Below are positions 53,699 to 61,695 of a DNA stretch of 64,000 nt, in pieces. Below the pieces are notes generated by a model. It was not told the origin of the DNA, did not search any database, and saw nothing but the letters and a program-made list of their open reading frames with translations. Origin of the DNA: Flavobacterium sp. LMO8 (GTDB lineage: Bacteria; Bacteroidota; Bacteroidia; Flavobacteriales; Flavobacteriaceae); the NCBI RefSeq assembly GCF_009495755.1, contig NZ_WIBJ01000031.1, positions 228,465-292,464 on the forward strand, read 5' to 3'. A program made the translations under genes and the position numbers. The stretch's first letter is position 1; each line of letters begins with the position of its first letter.

Positions 53699-53776
53699 TA
53701 AAACTTTGCAATACAAATGTATAAGTTTGTGTAAAATATTTTTTCGTTGAAAATGTATTTATTTCAATAAATAAGT

Positions 53777-53784
53777 TATTTTTG
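53777..53784 (+). promoter_or_regulatory. Candidate -7 box for the DUF6252-like gene
   Basis: TATTTTTG, 32 bp before the ATG at 53816. Confidence 0.4.
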
Positions 53785-53815
53785 TTACCTACATAAAATA
53801 TAAGGACAAATTAAA

Positions 53816-54511
53816 ATGAAAAAAATACTTTATCTATTAGTTGCAACAGTTTTATTTACTTCTTGTCAAGAAGATATTCAAACTAATACTCCTGCTTTTC
53901 AGGCAACTTTTAACAATGCGCCTTGGAGAGCTAATTATTCAGAGGTATCAATTGGAGAAAATGGTGGTTTAGTTATAACAGCATATACTCAATATGAAAC
54001 AATTGTATTAAAAACTAGTAGCGCTAATGTAGGTACTTATGTTTTAGGAACTGCTAATTCAAATGATTTTGCTTCTTATGATTTTAATAGCCCAGAAATA
54101 ACAGAATCTTATGATTCAAGAGTGTATGACGGTCCTGCGTTTAAATTGTCTGCAGTTCAAAATGCTGGTACAGGTTATGTGGCTAATGCTACTGGTGCTC
54201 AAACTACTGGAGGTTCTGGTTCAGGATTAAGAGTGGCTACAACTACGCTGAATGGATCGGTTACTGGAATTACTTTAGTATCAAGAGGTATTGGTTATAG
54301 AGCAGGTGATTTGATTACAATTGTTGGTGGAAATAATAATGCTAGATTTAGAGTAGTTAATGTGCAACAAAGTAATGGAGAAATTACGATAACAGAAGCG
54401 TTAGATGATAAGTATACTGGAAATTTCAAGTTTAATGTAGTTAATGAAGATGGAGAAGTAGTAACTTTTTCAGAAGGGGTTTTCTATAAAGTACCATTGG
54501 CTACATTCTAA
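53816..54511 (+). CDS. DUF6252-like lipoprotein with an inserted Gly-rich domain
   Basis: 231 residues; lipobox FTSC (Cys17). N-terminal part (about 25-85, FQATFNNAPWRANYSEVSIG ... VLGTANSN) and C-terminal part (about 205-231, FKFNVVNEDGEVVTFSEGVFYKV) resemble DUF6252 family ends. Between them lies an insertion (about 115-195) with GTGYVANATGAQTTGGSGSGL and LVSRGIGYRAGDLITIVGG, a repeat type seen in phage tail and adhesin proteins. Function unknown; surface or periplasmic lipoprotein. Confidence 0.65.
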   Translation: MKKILYLLVATVLFTSCQEDIQTNTPAFQATFNNAPWRANYSEVSIGENGGLVITAYTQYETIVLKTSSANVGTYVLGTANSNDFASYDFNSPEITESYDSRVYDGPAFKLSAVQNAGTGYVANATGAQTTGGSGSGLRVATTTLNGSVTGITLVSRGIGYRAGDLITIVGGNNNARFRVVNVQQSNGEITITEALDDKYTGNFKFNVVNEDGEVVTFSEGVFYKVPLATF

Positions 54512-54532
54512 TATTTTTTATAATAGTTTACG

Positions 54533-54569
54533 AAACCATCCAAAGAAATTCGGGTGGTTTTTTGTTTTT
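54533..54569 (+). terminator. Terminator after the DUF6252-like gene
   Basis: 9-bp stem (54533-54541 with 54552-54560, one G-T pair) and T run. Confidence 0.7.
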
Positions 54570-54606
54570 GTTGATAACTTAAATTGGGATTCACTAACTT
54601 AAAATG

Positions 54607-54614
54607 TATTTTTG
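54607..54614 (+). promoter_or_regulatory. Candidate -7 box for dnaE
   Basis: TATTTTTG, 53 bp before the ATG at 54668. Confidence 0.4.
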
Positions 54615-54667
54615 TTTTTATTCAAAAAGCGCAAGAGAGGTTAGTCTTTTGCTTAATTATCAGATAG

Positions 54668-57600
54668 ATGTACTTAATTTTCGATACAGAAACCACAGGA
54701 TTACCTCGCAGTTGGTCGGCACCCATAACCGATACAGATAACTGGCCTCGTTGTATACAAATCGCATGGCAGTTGCATGACGAAATGGGAAATCTTATCG
54801 AGCATCAAGATTATTTGGTAAAGCCCGAAGGTTTCAATATTCCGTATGATGCAGAACGAATTCACGGTATTTCTACTGAATTGGCAATGGAGCAAGGAAT
54901 TCTCTTATCGGAAGTTTTAGAGAAATTCAACATCGCACTTTCTAAAACAAAATTTATCGTAGGACAAAATGTTGGATTCGATGTTAATATCATGGGATGC
55001 GAATTCCATCGTATGAATATTGGTTCCGATATGACTAAAATGCCAGTTTTGGATACCTGTACCGAAATCACTGCCAACTTATTAAAATTACCAGGCGGTC
55101 GAGGTGGAAGATTCAAATTACCAACGTTAACCGAATTACATCAATATCTGTTCAATCAACCTTTCGCAGAAGCACACAACGCAACTGCCGATGTGGAAGC
55201 TACAACACGTTGTTTTCTTGAGCTAATCAAAAGAGAAGTTTTCACCAAAGAAGAGTTAGATGTAACGCCTGAATATTTCAGAAGTTTCCGAGAAAAAAAT
55301 CTGGGCGAAATCCAATTAATCGGATTAAAACATATCAATCTAAAACAAGCTTCTGACGAAATCAGAGCACGTTTGAAAAAGATCGAACAAGAGGAAGTTC
55401 AAACCACCATTTCAGACGAAGTAAAATCAGATTTAAAAGACGCTGCATTTGCACACTTACATAATCACACTCAGTTTTCGGTGCTCCAATCGACTATTGC
55501 GATTAATGATTTAGTCAAAGCTTCGGCAAAATTCAAAATGCCAGCGGTTGCTATGACTGATACGGGTAACATGATGGGCGCTTTCCATTTTGTAAGTGCT
55601 GTTATGAATCATAACAAAGTCGCTAAAGCAAAAATTGAAGCCGCAATTGAAGCTGGAGAAGAACCCACAGAAACCGAAATCAAACCGATAGTTGGTTGCG
55701 AATTCAATATCTGTGACGATCATAAAGATAAGACCAAGAAAGACAACGGTTATCAAGTAGTCTTATTGGCAAAAAATAAAAAAGGCTATCACAATTTAGC
55801 CAAAATGTCATCCATCGCATACACGGCAGGATTTTATTATGTGCCTCGTATTGACAGAAAAGTAGTTGAGCAATACAAAGATGACATCATTGTTTTATCC
55901 GGGAATTTATACGGAGAAATTCCGAGTAAAATCCTAAATGTCGGTGAAAGTCAAGCCGAAGAAGCTTTAATTTGGTGGAAAGAGCAATTTGGTTCCGATT
56001 TCTATTTGGAATTAATGCGACATAAGCAAGAAGACGAAAATCGCGTCAACCAAACATTAATAGCTTTCGCGAAAAATCACAATGTAAAGTTAATTGCGAC
56101 AAACAATACCTATTACGTTAATAAAGAAGATGCCAATGCGCACGATATTTTATTGTGTGTAAAAGATGGCGAAAAACAAGCAACACCAATTGGTCGCGGA
56201 CGTGGTTATCGGTACGGATTGCCAAATCAGGAATATTATTTCAAATCGGGTGACGAAATGAAGCAACTTTTTGCGGATTTACCCGAAGCGATTATCAATA
56301 TTCAGGAAATTATCGATAAAGTGGAAGCGTATTCTTTGTATAGAGATGTATTACTTCCAAAATTCAAAATTCCTGATGAGTTTGAAGTTCCAGAAGATGT
56401 CGAAGACGGAGGTGTGAGAGGCGAGAATAATTATTTAAGACACTTAACCTACAAAGGAGCCGAAAAACGTTATCCAGAATTAACAGATGACATAAAAGAA
56501 CGTTTGGATTTTGAATTGCTCACGATTTCCAATTCAGGTTATCCAGGTTATTTCTTAATTGTACAAGATTTCATTGCCGAGGCTAGAAAAATGGATGTTT
56601 CCGTTGGCCCTGGTCGTGGTTCTGCTGCGGGTTCTGCTGTGGCGTATTGTTTAGGAATTACGAATATCGACCCAATTAAGTACGATTTGCTTTTTGAGCG
56701 TTTCCTAAATCCCGACCGTGTTTCCATGCCTGATATCGATATCGATTTTGATGATGAAGGTCGTGGTCGTGTTATGGATTATGTAATCAATAAATACGGA
56801 GCAAGTCAGGTAGCGCAAATTATTACCTATGGTAAAATGGCAACTAAATCGGCTATTCGAGATACTGCTCGTGTATTGGATTTACCGCTTTTTGAAGCTG
56901 ACAGAATTGCCAAATTGATTCCAGGAATGATGCCTTCCAAATGGAATTTAGCCCGATTTTTAGCCGAAGATGAAAGTGAAGTCAAAAAAGCATTACGTTC
57001 AGAAGAATTCGACAAAGTAAAAGAATTAATCGGAATTGCTAATTCAGAAGATTTAGCCGGAGAAACCATTCAGCAAGCAAAAGTGTTAGAAGGTTCCATG
57101 CGAAACACCGGAATTCATGCTTGTGGAGTAATCATCACACCAGATGATATTACGAATTTCGTTCCAGTTACAACAGCAAAAGATTCCGATTTATATGTTA
57201 CGCAATTTGACAACTCGGTAGCGGAAAGCGCTGGTTTGTTGAAGATGGACTTTTTGGGATTAAAAACTCTTACCTTAATTAAAGACACGGTTAAATTGGT
57301 GAAATATCGTTTAGGAATCGAATTAGATCCTGATAATTTTCCAATTGATGACCAAAAAACATATGAGTTATTCCAAAGAGGTGAAACGGTTGGGGTTTTC
57401 CAATACGAATCGCCTGGAATGCAAAAATACATGAAGGACTTAAAACCAACTGTTTTTGCCGATTTAATTGCTATGAATGCATTATATCGTCCAGGACCAT
57501 TGGAATATATTCCTTCTTTCGTTCGTAGAAAAAACGGCGAAGAAGAAATCAAATACGATTTAGAAGCGTGTGAAGAATACTTAGCAGAAACTTACGGAAT

Positions 57601-59191
57601 TACAGTTTACCAAGAACAGGTAATGCTTTTGTCACAAAAATTAGCCGGATTTTCAAAAGGTGATGCCGACGTTTTGCGTAAGGCGATGGGTAAAAAACAA
57701 ATTGAAGTTTTGAATAAAATGAAACCTCAATTTATCAATCAAGCCGCAGAAAAAGGTCACGACCCTGTTATTTTAGAGAAAATTTGGAAAGACTGGGAAG
57801 CGTTTGCAAGTTATGCGTTTAACAAATCGCACTCTACTTGTTATGCTTGGATTGCTTATCAAACGGCTTATTTAAAAGCGCATTATCCTGCAGAATATAT
57901 GGCTGCGGTACTTTCTAATAACATGAACGATATCAAGCAAGTTTCGTTTTTTATGGAAGAATGTAAACGAATGGGATTAGCAGTTTTGGGTCCAGATGTG
58001 AATGAATCGTACTATAAATTTACGGTAAATGAAAACTATGCTGTTCGTTTCGGAATGGGAGCTGTTAAAGGTGTTGGAGCAGGAGCGGTTCAAACCATTG
58101 TTGACAATAGAAAAGATGGAAATTATAAATCTATCTTCGATTTAGCCAAACGTATTGATTTACGTGCTGCGAATAAAAAAGCATTCGAAAACTTAGCATT
58201 AGCAGGTGGTTTTGATGGTTTTATAGAAACACATCGCGCCCAATATTTTCATCATGACGGCGACGGAATTACGTTTTTAGAAAAAGCGATTCGTTATGGT
58301 TCGAAATTTCAAGAAAACGAAAATTCATCGCAAGTAAGTTTGTTTGGCGATGCGTCGGAAGTGCAAATTGCTGAACCAATCGTGCCTCCTTGTGAAGATT
58401 GGAGTACGATGGAAAAATTAGCCAAAGAAAAAGAAGTCGTTGGAATTTATATTTCGGGACATCCGTTAGACGATTACAAGTTTGAAATGAAATATTTCTG
58501 CACGGCTAAATTAGAATCGCTTAAAAATTTAGAGCAACATTTGGGTAAAAACCTTTCTTTTGGAGGAATTGTAACTAATGTACAACATCGAACCGCCAAA
58601 AACGGAAAAGGCTGGGCGACCTTTGTATTAGAAGGCTATGACGAAAGTTATGAATTCCGAATTTTTGACGAAGAATATTTGAAGTATCGTCATTTCTTGT
58701 TGCAAAATCAGTTTGTATATTTTAAGATTAACGTGAAAGAAGGTTGGGTAAATCGCGAAACAGGTAAAAAATCAGATCCTCGAATTCAGTTTTTAGACGC
58801 AAAAATGTTAGCCGATGTGTTGCCAACTTTCGCTAAGAAACTATTTATTCATTTAGATATTAAAGATTTGCATTCCAATTTTGTTACTGAATTAAACAAT
58901 CTTTTTGCTGCAAATTCGGGTGATAATTCAGTAACTTTTGAAGTTATGGAATTGGAAAAAATTAAAACTATAGCAGCAGATGTTTCAGTAATAACGCCAA
59001 TGGATGTGGAAGAAGAAGTTGTTGATGAATCTGGTGAAGAGGTAGAAATGAATATAGAAGTTCCAGTAGAAAAAGAAGAAATCATTGTAAAAACAAAGCT
59101 TTCTATGCCAAGTCGAAAATTGAAAGTGAAAATTTCCTCAGAACTGCTTCAAGAATTAGAAAAAATGCAAGTAAATTTTAAATTGAACTAA
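54668..59191 (+). CDS. dnaE: DNA polymerase III alpha subunit with fused N-terminal 3'-5' exonuclease
   Basis: 1507 residues. Residues 1-190 are a DEDDh exonuclease: D6 and E8 in IFDTETTG, a motif II Asp in GQNVGFDVNIMG, and the His and Asp of HNATADVEATTR. Then a PHP domain (about 260-470) with H263-x-H265-x-H267 kept but the usual DHG of motif II changed to D-T299-G. Polymerase active site PDIDIDF (D689, D691, D693) and GPGRGSAAGS precede it. OB-fold and C-terminal tau-binding-type regions follow. Chromosomal replicase; the exonuclease sits before PHP, unlike PolC where it is inside PHP. Confidence 0.95.
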   Translation: MYLIFDTETTGLPRSWSAPITDTDNWPRCIQIAWQLHDEMGNLIEHQDYLVKPEGFNIPYDAERIHGISTELAMEQGILLSEVLEKFNIALSKTKFIVGQNVGFDVNIMGCEFHRMNIGSDMTKMPVLDTCTEITANLLKLPGGRGGRFKLPTLTELHQYLFNQPFAEAHNATADVEATTRCFLELIKREVFTKEELDVTPEYFRSFREKNLGEIQLIGLKHINLKQASDEIRARLKKIEQEEVQTTISDEVKSDLKDAAFAHLHNHTQFSVLQSTIAINDLVKASAKFKMPAVAMTDTGNMMGAFHFVSAVMNHNKVAKAKIEAAIEAGEEPTETEIKPIVGCEFNICDDHKDKTKKDNGYQVVLLAKNKKGYHNLAKMSSIAYTAGFYYVPRIDRKVVEQYKDDIIVLSGNLYGEIPSKILNVGESQAEEALIWWKEQFGSDFYLELMRHKQEDENRVNQTLIAFAKNHNVKLIATNNTYYVNKEDANAHDILLCVKDGEKQATPIGRGRGYRYGLPNQEYYFKSGDEMKQLFADLPEAIINIQEIIDKVEAYSLYRDVLLPKFKIPDEFEVPEDVEDGGVRGENNYLRHLTYKGAEKRYPELTDDIKERLDFELLTISNSGYPGYFLIVQDFIAEARKMDVSVGPGRGSAAGSAVAYCLGITNIDPIKYDLLFERFLNPDRVSMPDIDIDFDDEGRGRVMDYVINKYGASQVAQIITYGKMATKSAIRDTARVLDLPLFEADRIAKLIPGMMPSKWNLARFLAEDESEVKKALRSEEFDKVKELIGIANSEDLAGETIQQAKVLEGSMRNTGIHACGVIITPDDITNFVPVTTAKDSDLYVTQFDNSVAESAGLLKMDFLGLKTLTLIKDTVKLVKYRLGIELDPDNFPIDDQKTYELFQRGETVGVFQYESPGMQKYMKDLKPTVFADLIAMNALYRPGPLEYIPSFVRRKNGEEEIKYDLEACEEYLAETYGITVYQEQVMLLSQKLAGFSKGDADVLRKAMGKKQIEVLNKMKPQFINQAAEKGHDPVILEKIWKDWEAFASYAFNKSHSTCYAWIAYQTAYLKAHYPAEYMAAVLSNNMNDIKQVSFFMEECKRMGLAVLGPDVNESYYKFTVNENYAVRFGMGAVKGVGAGAVQTIVDNRKDGNYKSIFDLAKRIDLRAANKKAFENLALAGGFDGFIETHRAQYFHHDGDGITFLEKAIRYGSKFQENENSSQVSLFGDASEVQIAEPIVPPCEDWSTMEKLAKEKEVVGIYISGHPLDDYKFEMKYFCTAKLESLKNLEQHLGKNLSFGGIVTNVQHRTAKNGKGWATFVLEGYDESYEFRIFDEEYLKYRHFLLQNQFVYFKINVKEGWVNRETGKKSDPRIQFLDAKMLADVLPTFAKKLFIHLDIKDLHSNFVTELNNLFAANSGDNSVTFEVMELEKIKTIAADVSVITPMDVEEEVVDESGEEVEMNIEVPVEKEEIIVKTKLSMPSRKLKVKISSELLQELEKMQVNFKLN

Positions 59192-59256
59192 TTGTTACTT
59201 AGCTAACATTTTGTTTTTATAATAGGTTCTAAATTTGTGTTATAAAAAATAGCATT

Positions 59257-59832
59257 ATGAAAAAAATTGTAACATTACTTTTGTTGAGTTTAACAATGAA
59301 CTCCTTTGCACAAATTGCCGATGCTCCAGAAAACATTTCTCCATTATTAATTGGTGAAAAAATACCCAATATTATCTTACATGATAGTGATGGTGTAGAG
59401 GTAAATACAAGCAAAATTTTAAGTAAAAAAACTGTTTTGGTTGTTTATAGAGGAGGTTGGTGTCCTTACTGTAATTCGCAACTAGCTGATATGCAAGAAA
59501 TAGAAAATCAAATAATTGCTTTAGGTTATCAAATAGTTGCTGTTAGTCCGGATGCACCTTCATTTTTAAAACAGACCGAAGACAAAAAAGAATTGAAATA
59601 TCAATTATATTCTGATAGCGAAGGAAAATTAGCGCAATCTTTAGGGATAGCCTTTAAAAGAGAAAAGCCAAAATTGGATAAATATTCAGAAGGTAAGAAT
59701 CCAGGCTTTTTGCCTGTTCCAACGGTTTATGTCCTAAATAAAAATAATGAGATTGAGTTTTTATACATCAATCCTAATTATTCAAAGCGTTTAGATGGGA
59801 AATTATTATTAGCAGTGTTAAAATCTTTATAA
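59257..59832 (+). CDS. Peroxiredoxin-like (AhpC/TSA) secreted protein
   Basis: 191 residues; signal peptide (1-20, ending SFAQ). Thioredoxin-like fold with active site RGGWCPYCNSQL, a CxxC, and SPDAPSFLKQTEDKKELKYQLYSD typical of AhpC/TSA-type enzymes. Likely reduces peroxides or disulfides in the periplasm. Divergent from peroxiredoxin Q types at the C-terminus. Thioredoxin follows 106 bp on. Confidence 0.82.
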   Translation: MKKIVTLLLLSLTMNSFAQIADAPENISPLLIGEKIPNIILHDSDGVEVNTSKILSKKTVLVVYRGGWCPYCNSQLADMQEIENQIIALGYQIVAVSPDAPSFLKQTEDKKELKYQLYSDSEGKLAQSLGIAFKREKPKLDKYSEGKNPGFLPVPTVYVLNKNNEIEFLYINPNYSKRLDGKLLLAVLKSL

Positions 59833-59876
59833 ATCAGTTTTATATATACTTAAATAAATAAAAGCGATTTGAGTTT

Positions 59877-59908
59877 TTGGTTTAGTACAAAATAAATAGC
59901 TATTTTTG
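59877..59908 (+). promoter_or_regulatory. Promoter for trxA
   Basis: TTG (59877-59879), 21-nt spacer, TATTTTTG (59901-59908), 30 bp before the ATG at 59939. Confidence 0.55.
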
Positions 59909-59938
59909 TTACTCAATAAAGTAAATAAAATTTAAAAT

Positions 59939-60256
59939 ATGGCATTAGCAATAACAGATGCTACTTTTGATGAGGTAGTATTAAAATCAGACAAACCAGT
60001 AGTAGTAGATTTTTGGGCAGCTTGGTGTGGACCATGTAGAATGGTTGGGCCAGTTATCGACGAAATCCACAGTGAGTACGAAGGAAAAGCTGTAGTAGGA
60101 AAAGTGGACGTAGACGCCAACCAAGAATTTGCAGCAAAATACGGAGTTAGAAACATCCCAACAGTATTAATTTTCCAAAACGGAGAAGTAGTAGGAAGAC
60201 AAGTGGGTGTTGCTCCTAAGAAAACATATACTGATGCAATTGACGCATTACTATAA
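59939..60256 (+). CDS. trxA: Thioredoxin
   Basis: 105 residues, classical thioredoxin reducing protein disulfides in the cytoplasm. Active site WAAWCGPCRMVGP near residues 28-40, cis-Pro in NIPTVLIF (near 75-82), and the usual length. Single-gene transcript with promoter and terminator. Confidence 0.97.
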   Translation: MALAITDATFDEVVLKSDKPVVVDFWAAWCGPCRMVGPVIDEIHSEYEGKAVVGKVDVDANQEFAAKYGVRNIPTVLIFQNGEVVGRQVGVAPKKTYTDAIDALL

Positions 60257-60275
60257 TATTTGAAAAAGAAAAAGT

Positions 60276-60305
60276 AAAGGCTCAACGAAAGTTGGGCCTT
60301 TTTTT
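60276..60305 (+). terminator. Terminator after trxA
   Basis: 11-bp stem (60276-60286 with 60291-60301, one G-U) with GAAA loop and T run. Confidence 0.85.
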
Positions 60306-60363
60306 ATCCAAGACCTTTCACTCTTCTCCCAAAACCTTTCGCCTGAAATTTAAAATCTTTTCC

Positions 60364-60371
60364 TATCTTTG
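60364..60371 (+). promoter_or_regulatory. Candidate -7 box for the DUF58 gene
   Basis: TATCTTTG, five bases before the ATG at 60377, so the transcript may be leaderless or nearly so. Confidence 0.45.
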
Positions 60372-60376
60372 AGAAT

Positions 60377-61303
60377 ATGAATTTAGAATCTCAAATACAA
60401 AAAATATCCAGTTTTCAGCATTTGGAACTTTTGGCTAACCAAATTGTGGAAGGCTTTATTTCAGGAATGCACAAATCACCGTTTCATGGATTTTCAGCGG
60501 AATTTGCTGAGCATAAAATTTATAATCCTGGAGAAAGTACGAAGCATATTGATTGGAAATTATACGCCAAAACGGATAGATTGTATACCAAACGCTACGA
60601 AGAGGAAACCAATCTGCGTTGTCATTTGATTATAGATAATTCGTCTTCGATGCATTATCCGAAATTGAAAGATAATCAACTATTTTATGAGAGTAAAATA
60701 GGGTTTTCGGTATTAGCTTCTGCGGTTTTGATGAATTTACTTAAAAAGCAACGCGATGCTGTTGGATTGAGCGTTTATTCAGATACGTATGAATATTATT
60801 CGCCAGAAAAAGGAAGCGACCGTCATCATCGTATGATTTTAAATAAGCTGGAAGGTGTTTTGGAAAATCATAATCAAACCAAAAAAACAGATACGGTAAC
60901 TTTTTTACATCAAATTGCCGAAAATATTCACCGTCGTTCTATGGTGATTTTATTTACGGATATGTTCCAAAATAAAGACAACGATAAAATCTTCAAAGCA
61001 CTTCAGCATTTAAAACACAATAAACATAAAGTCGTAGTTTTTCATGTGTATGATGAAAAAACCGAGTTAAATTTTAGTTTTGATAATGCGCCTCGTAAAT
61101 TTATTGATGTAGAAACAGGAGAAGAAATCAATTTGTTTGCTGAAAATACGCAAGAAATATATCAAAAAGAGGTGCACGAATATTTTAAAACGATAGAAGA
61201 AACGTGTATGCAGTATCAAATACGCTATGTGCCCGTATCTGTTGGTGAAAATTTTGAAAAAATTTTATTAACGTATTTGGTTGAAAAACAAAAGTTTGGC
61301 TGA
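60377..61303 (+). CDS. DUF58 (vWA-like) protein
   Basis: 308 residues. DUF58 core with SPFHGFSAEFAEHKIYNPGESTKHIDWKLYAKTDRLYTKRYEEETN near 36-82, followed by a vWA fold with MIDAS-like DNSSSM near 91-96. Often linked to MoxR ATPases that assemble complexes; no moxR lies beside it here. Cytoplasmic, no membrane segment. A TAnnTTTG box directly before the start suggests a leaderless message. Confidence 0.85.
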   Translation: MNLESQIQKISSFQHLELLANQIVEGFISGMHKSPFHGFSAEFAEHKIYNPGESTKHIDWKLYAKTDRLYTKRYEEETNLRCHLIIDNSSSMHYPKLKDNQLFYESKIGFSVLASAVLMNLLKKQRDAVGLSVYSDTYEYYSPEKGSDRHHRMILNKLEGVLENHNQTKKTDTVTFLHQIAENIHRRSMVILFTDMFQNKDNDKIFKALQHLKHNKHKVVVFHVYDEKTELNFSFDNAPRKFIDVETGEEINLFAENTQEIYQKEVHEYFKTIEETCMQYQIRYVPVSVGENFEKILLTYLVEKQKFG

Positions 61304-61341
61304 AAACGCTGAAAAAAGTTTAATTTTTTTTGCAAAAATAT

Positions 61342-61371
61342 TTGCAGGAATGAAAAAGCGTAGTATATTTG
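61342..61371 (+). promoter_or_regulatory. Promoter for tRNA-Asp
   Basis: TTG (61342-61344), exactly 19 nt, then TATATTTG (61364-61371): a textbook Bacteroidetes promoter ending 18 bp before the tRNA. Confidence 0.7.
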
Positions 61372-61389
61372 CACTCGCATTACAGCACT

Positions 61390-61466
61390 GGTTTGGTAGT
61401 TCAGTTGGTTAGAATACATGCCTGTCACGCATGGGGTCGCGGGTTCGAGTCCCGTCCAGACCGCCA
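61390..61466 (+). tRNA. tRNA-Asp (anticodon GTC)
   Basis: 77 nt with CCA encoded. Acceptor stem GGTTTGG with CCAGACC (one G-T), anticodon stem CATGC/GCATG with loop CTGTCAC (anticodon GTC at 61424-61426), T arm with GGTTCGAGTCCC, discriminator G. All stems pair, so it is a functional gene. Its 3' end is a common integration site for mobile elements, and accessory sequence follows. Confidence 0.96.
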
Positions 61467-61475
61467 GTAAAGAGG

Positions 61476-61503
61476 AAGCCTTTCGTAAAAGAAAGGCTTT
61501 TTT
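61476..61503 (+). terminator. Terminator after tRNA-Asp
   Basis: 9-bp stem AAGCCTTTC/GAAAGGCTT with T run. Confidence 0.85.
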
Positions 61504-61695
61504 GCCCTCTTAAAATATTTAAAATAGTTGTGTTGTTTAGGTACGAAAGTACCAAAAGGTTTAGTAGTTAGACCAATGGAAAGCTTTGCATTTATGCAGG
61601 GCTTTTTTGATTTACACCCTTCTAAAACGTTTGCGAAAGACGTTTTTAAATCTTCATATTTCTTTTTTCAAGAAATACAACCATTTAAATCTTCC
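61504..61695. other. Spacer with small hairpins, no supported gene
   Basis: Contains GGTAC-GAAA-GTACC (61540-61553, GNRA tetraloop), a second stem around 61558-61574 (GGTTTA/TAGACC), and a hairpin with T run (61579-61607). No gene is supported; the reading frame that continues into the RHS gene is open through here but has only TTG codons and no ATG. Confidence 0.5.

Noticed and set aside
61555..61580. Degenerate second tRNA after tRNA-Asp (GGTTTAGTAGTTAG-like start)
   Set aside because: Only the first part resembles a tRNA; no anticodon or T arm follows.
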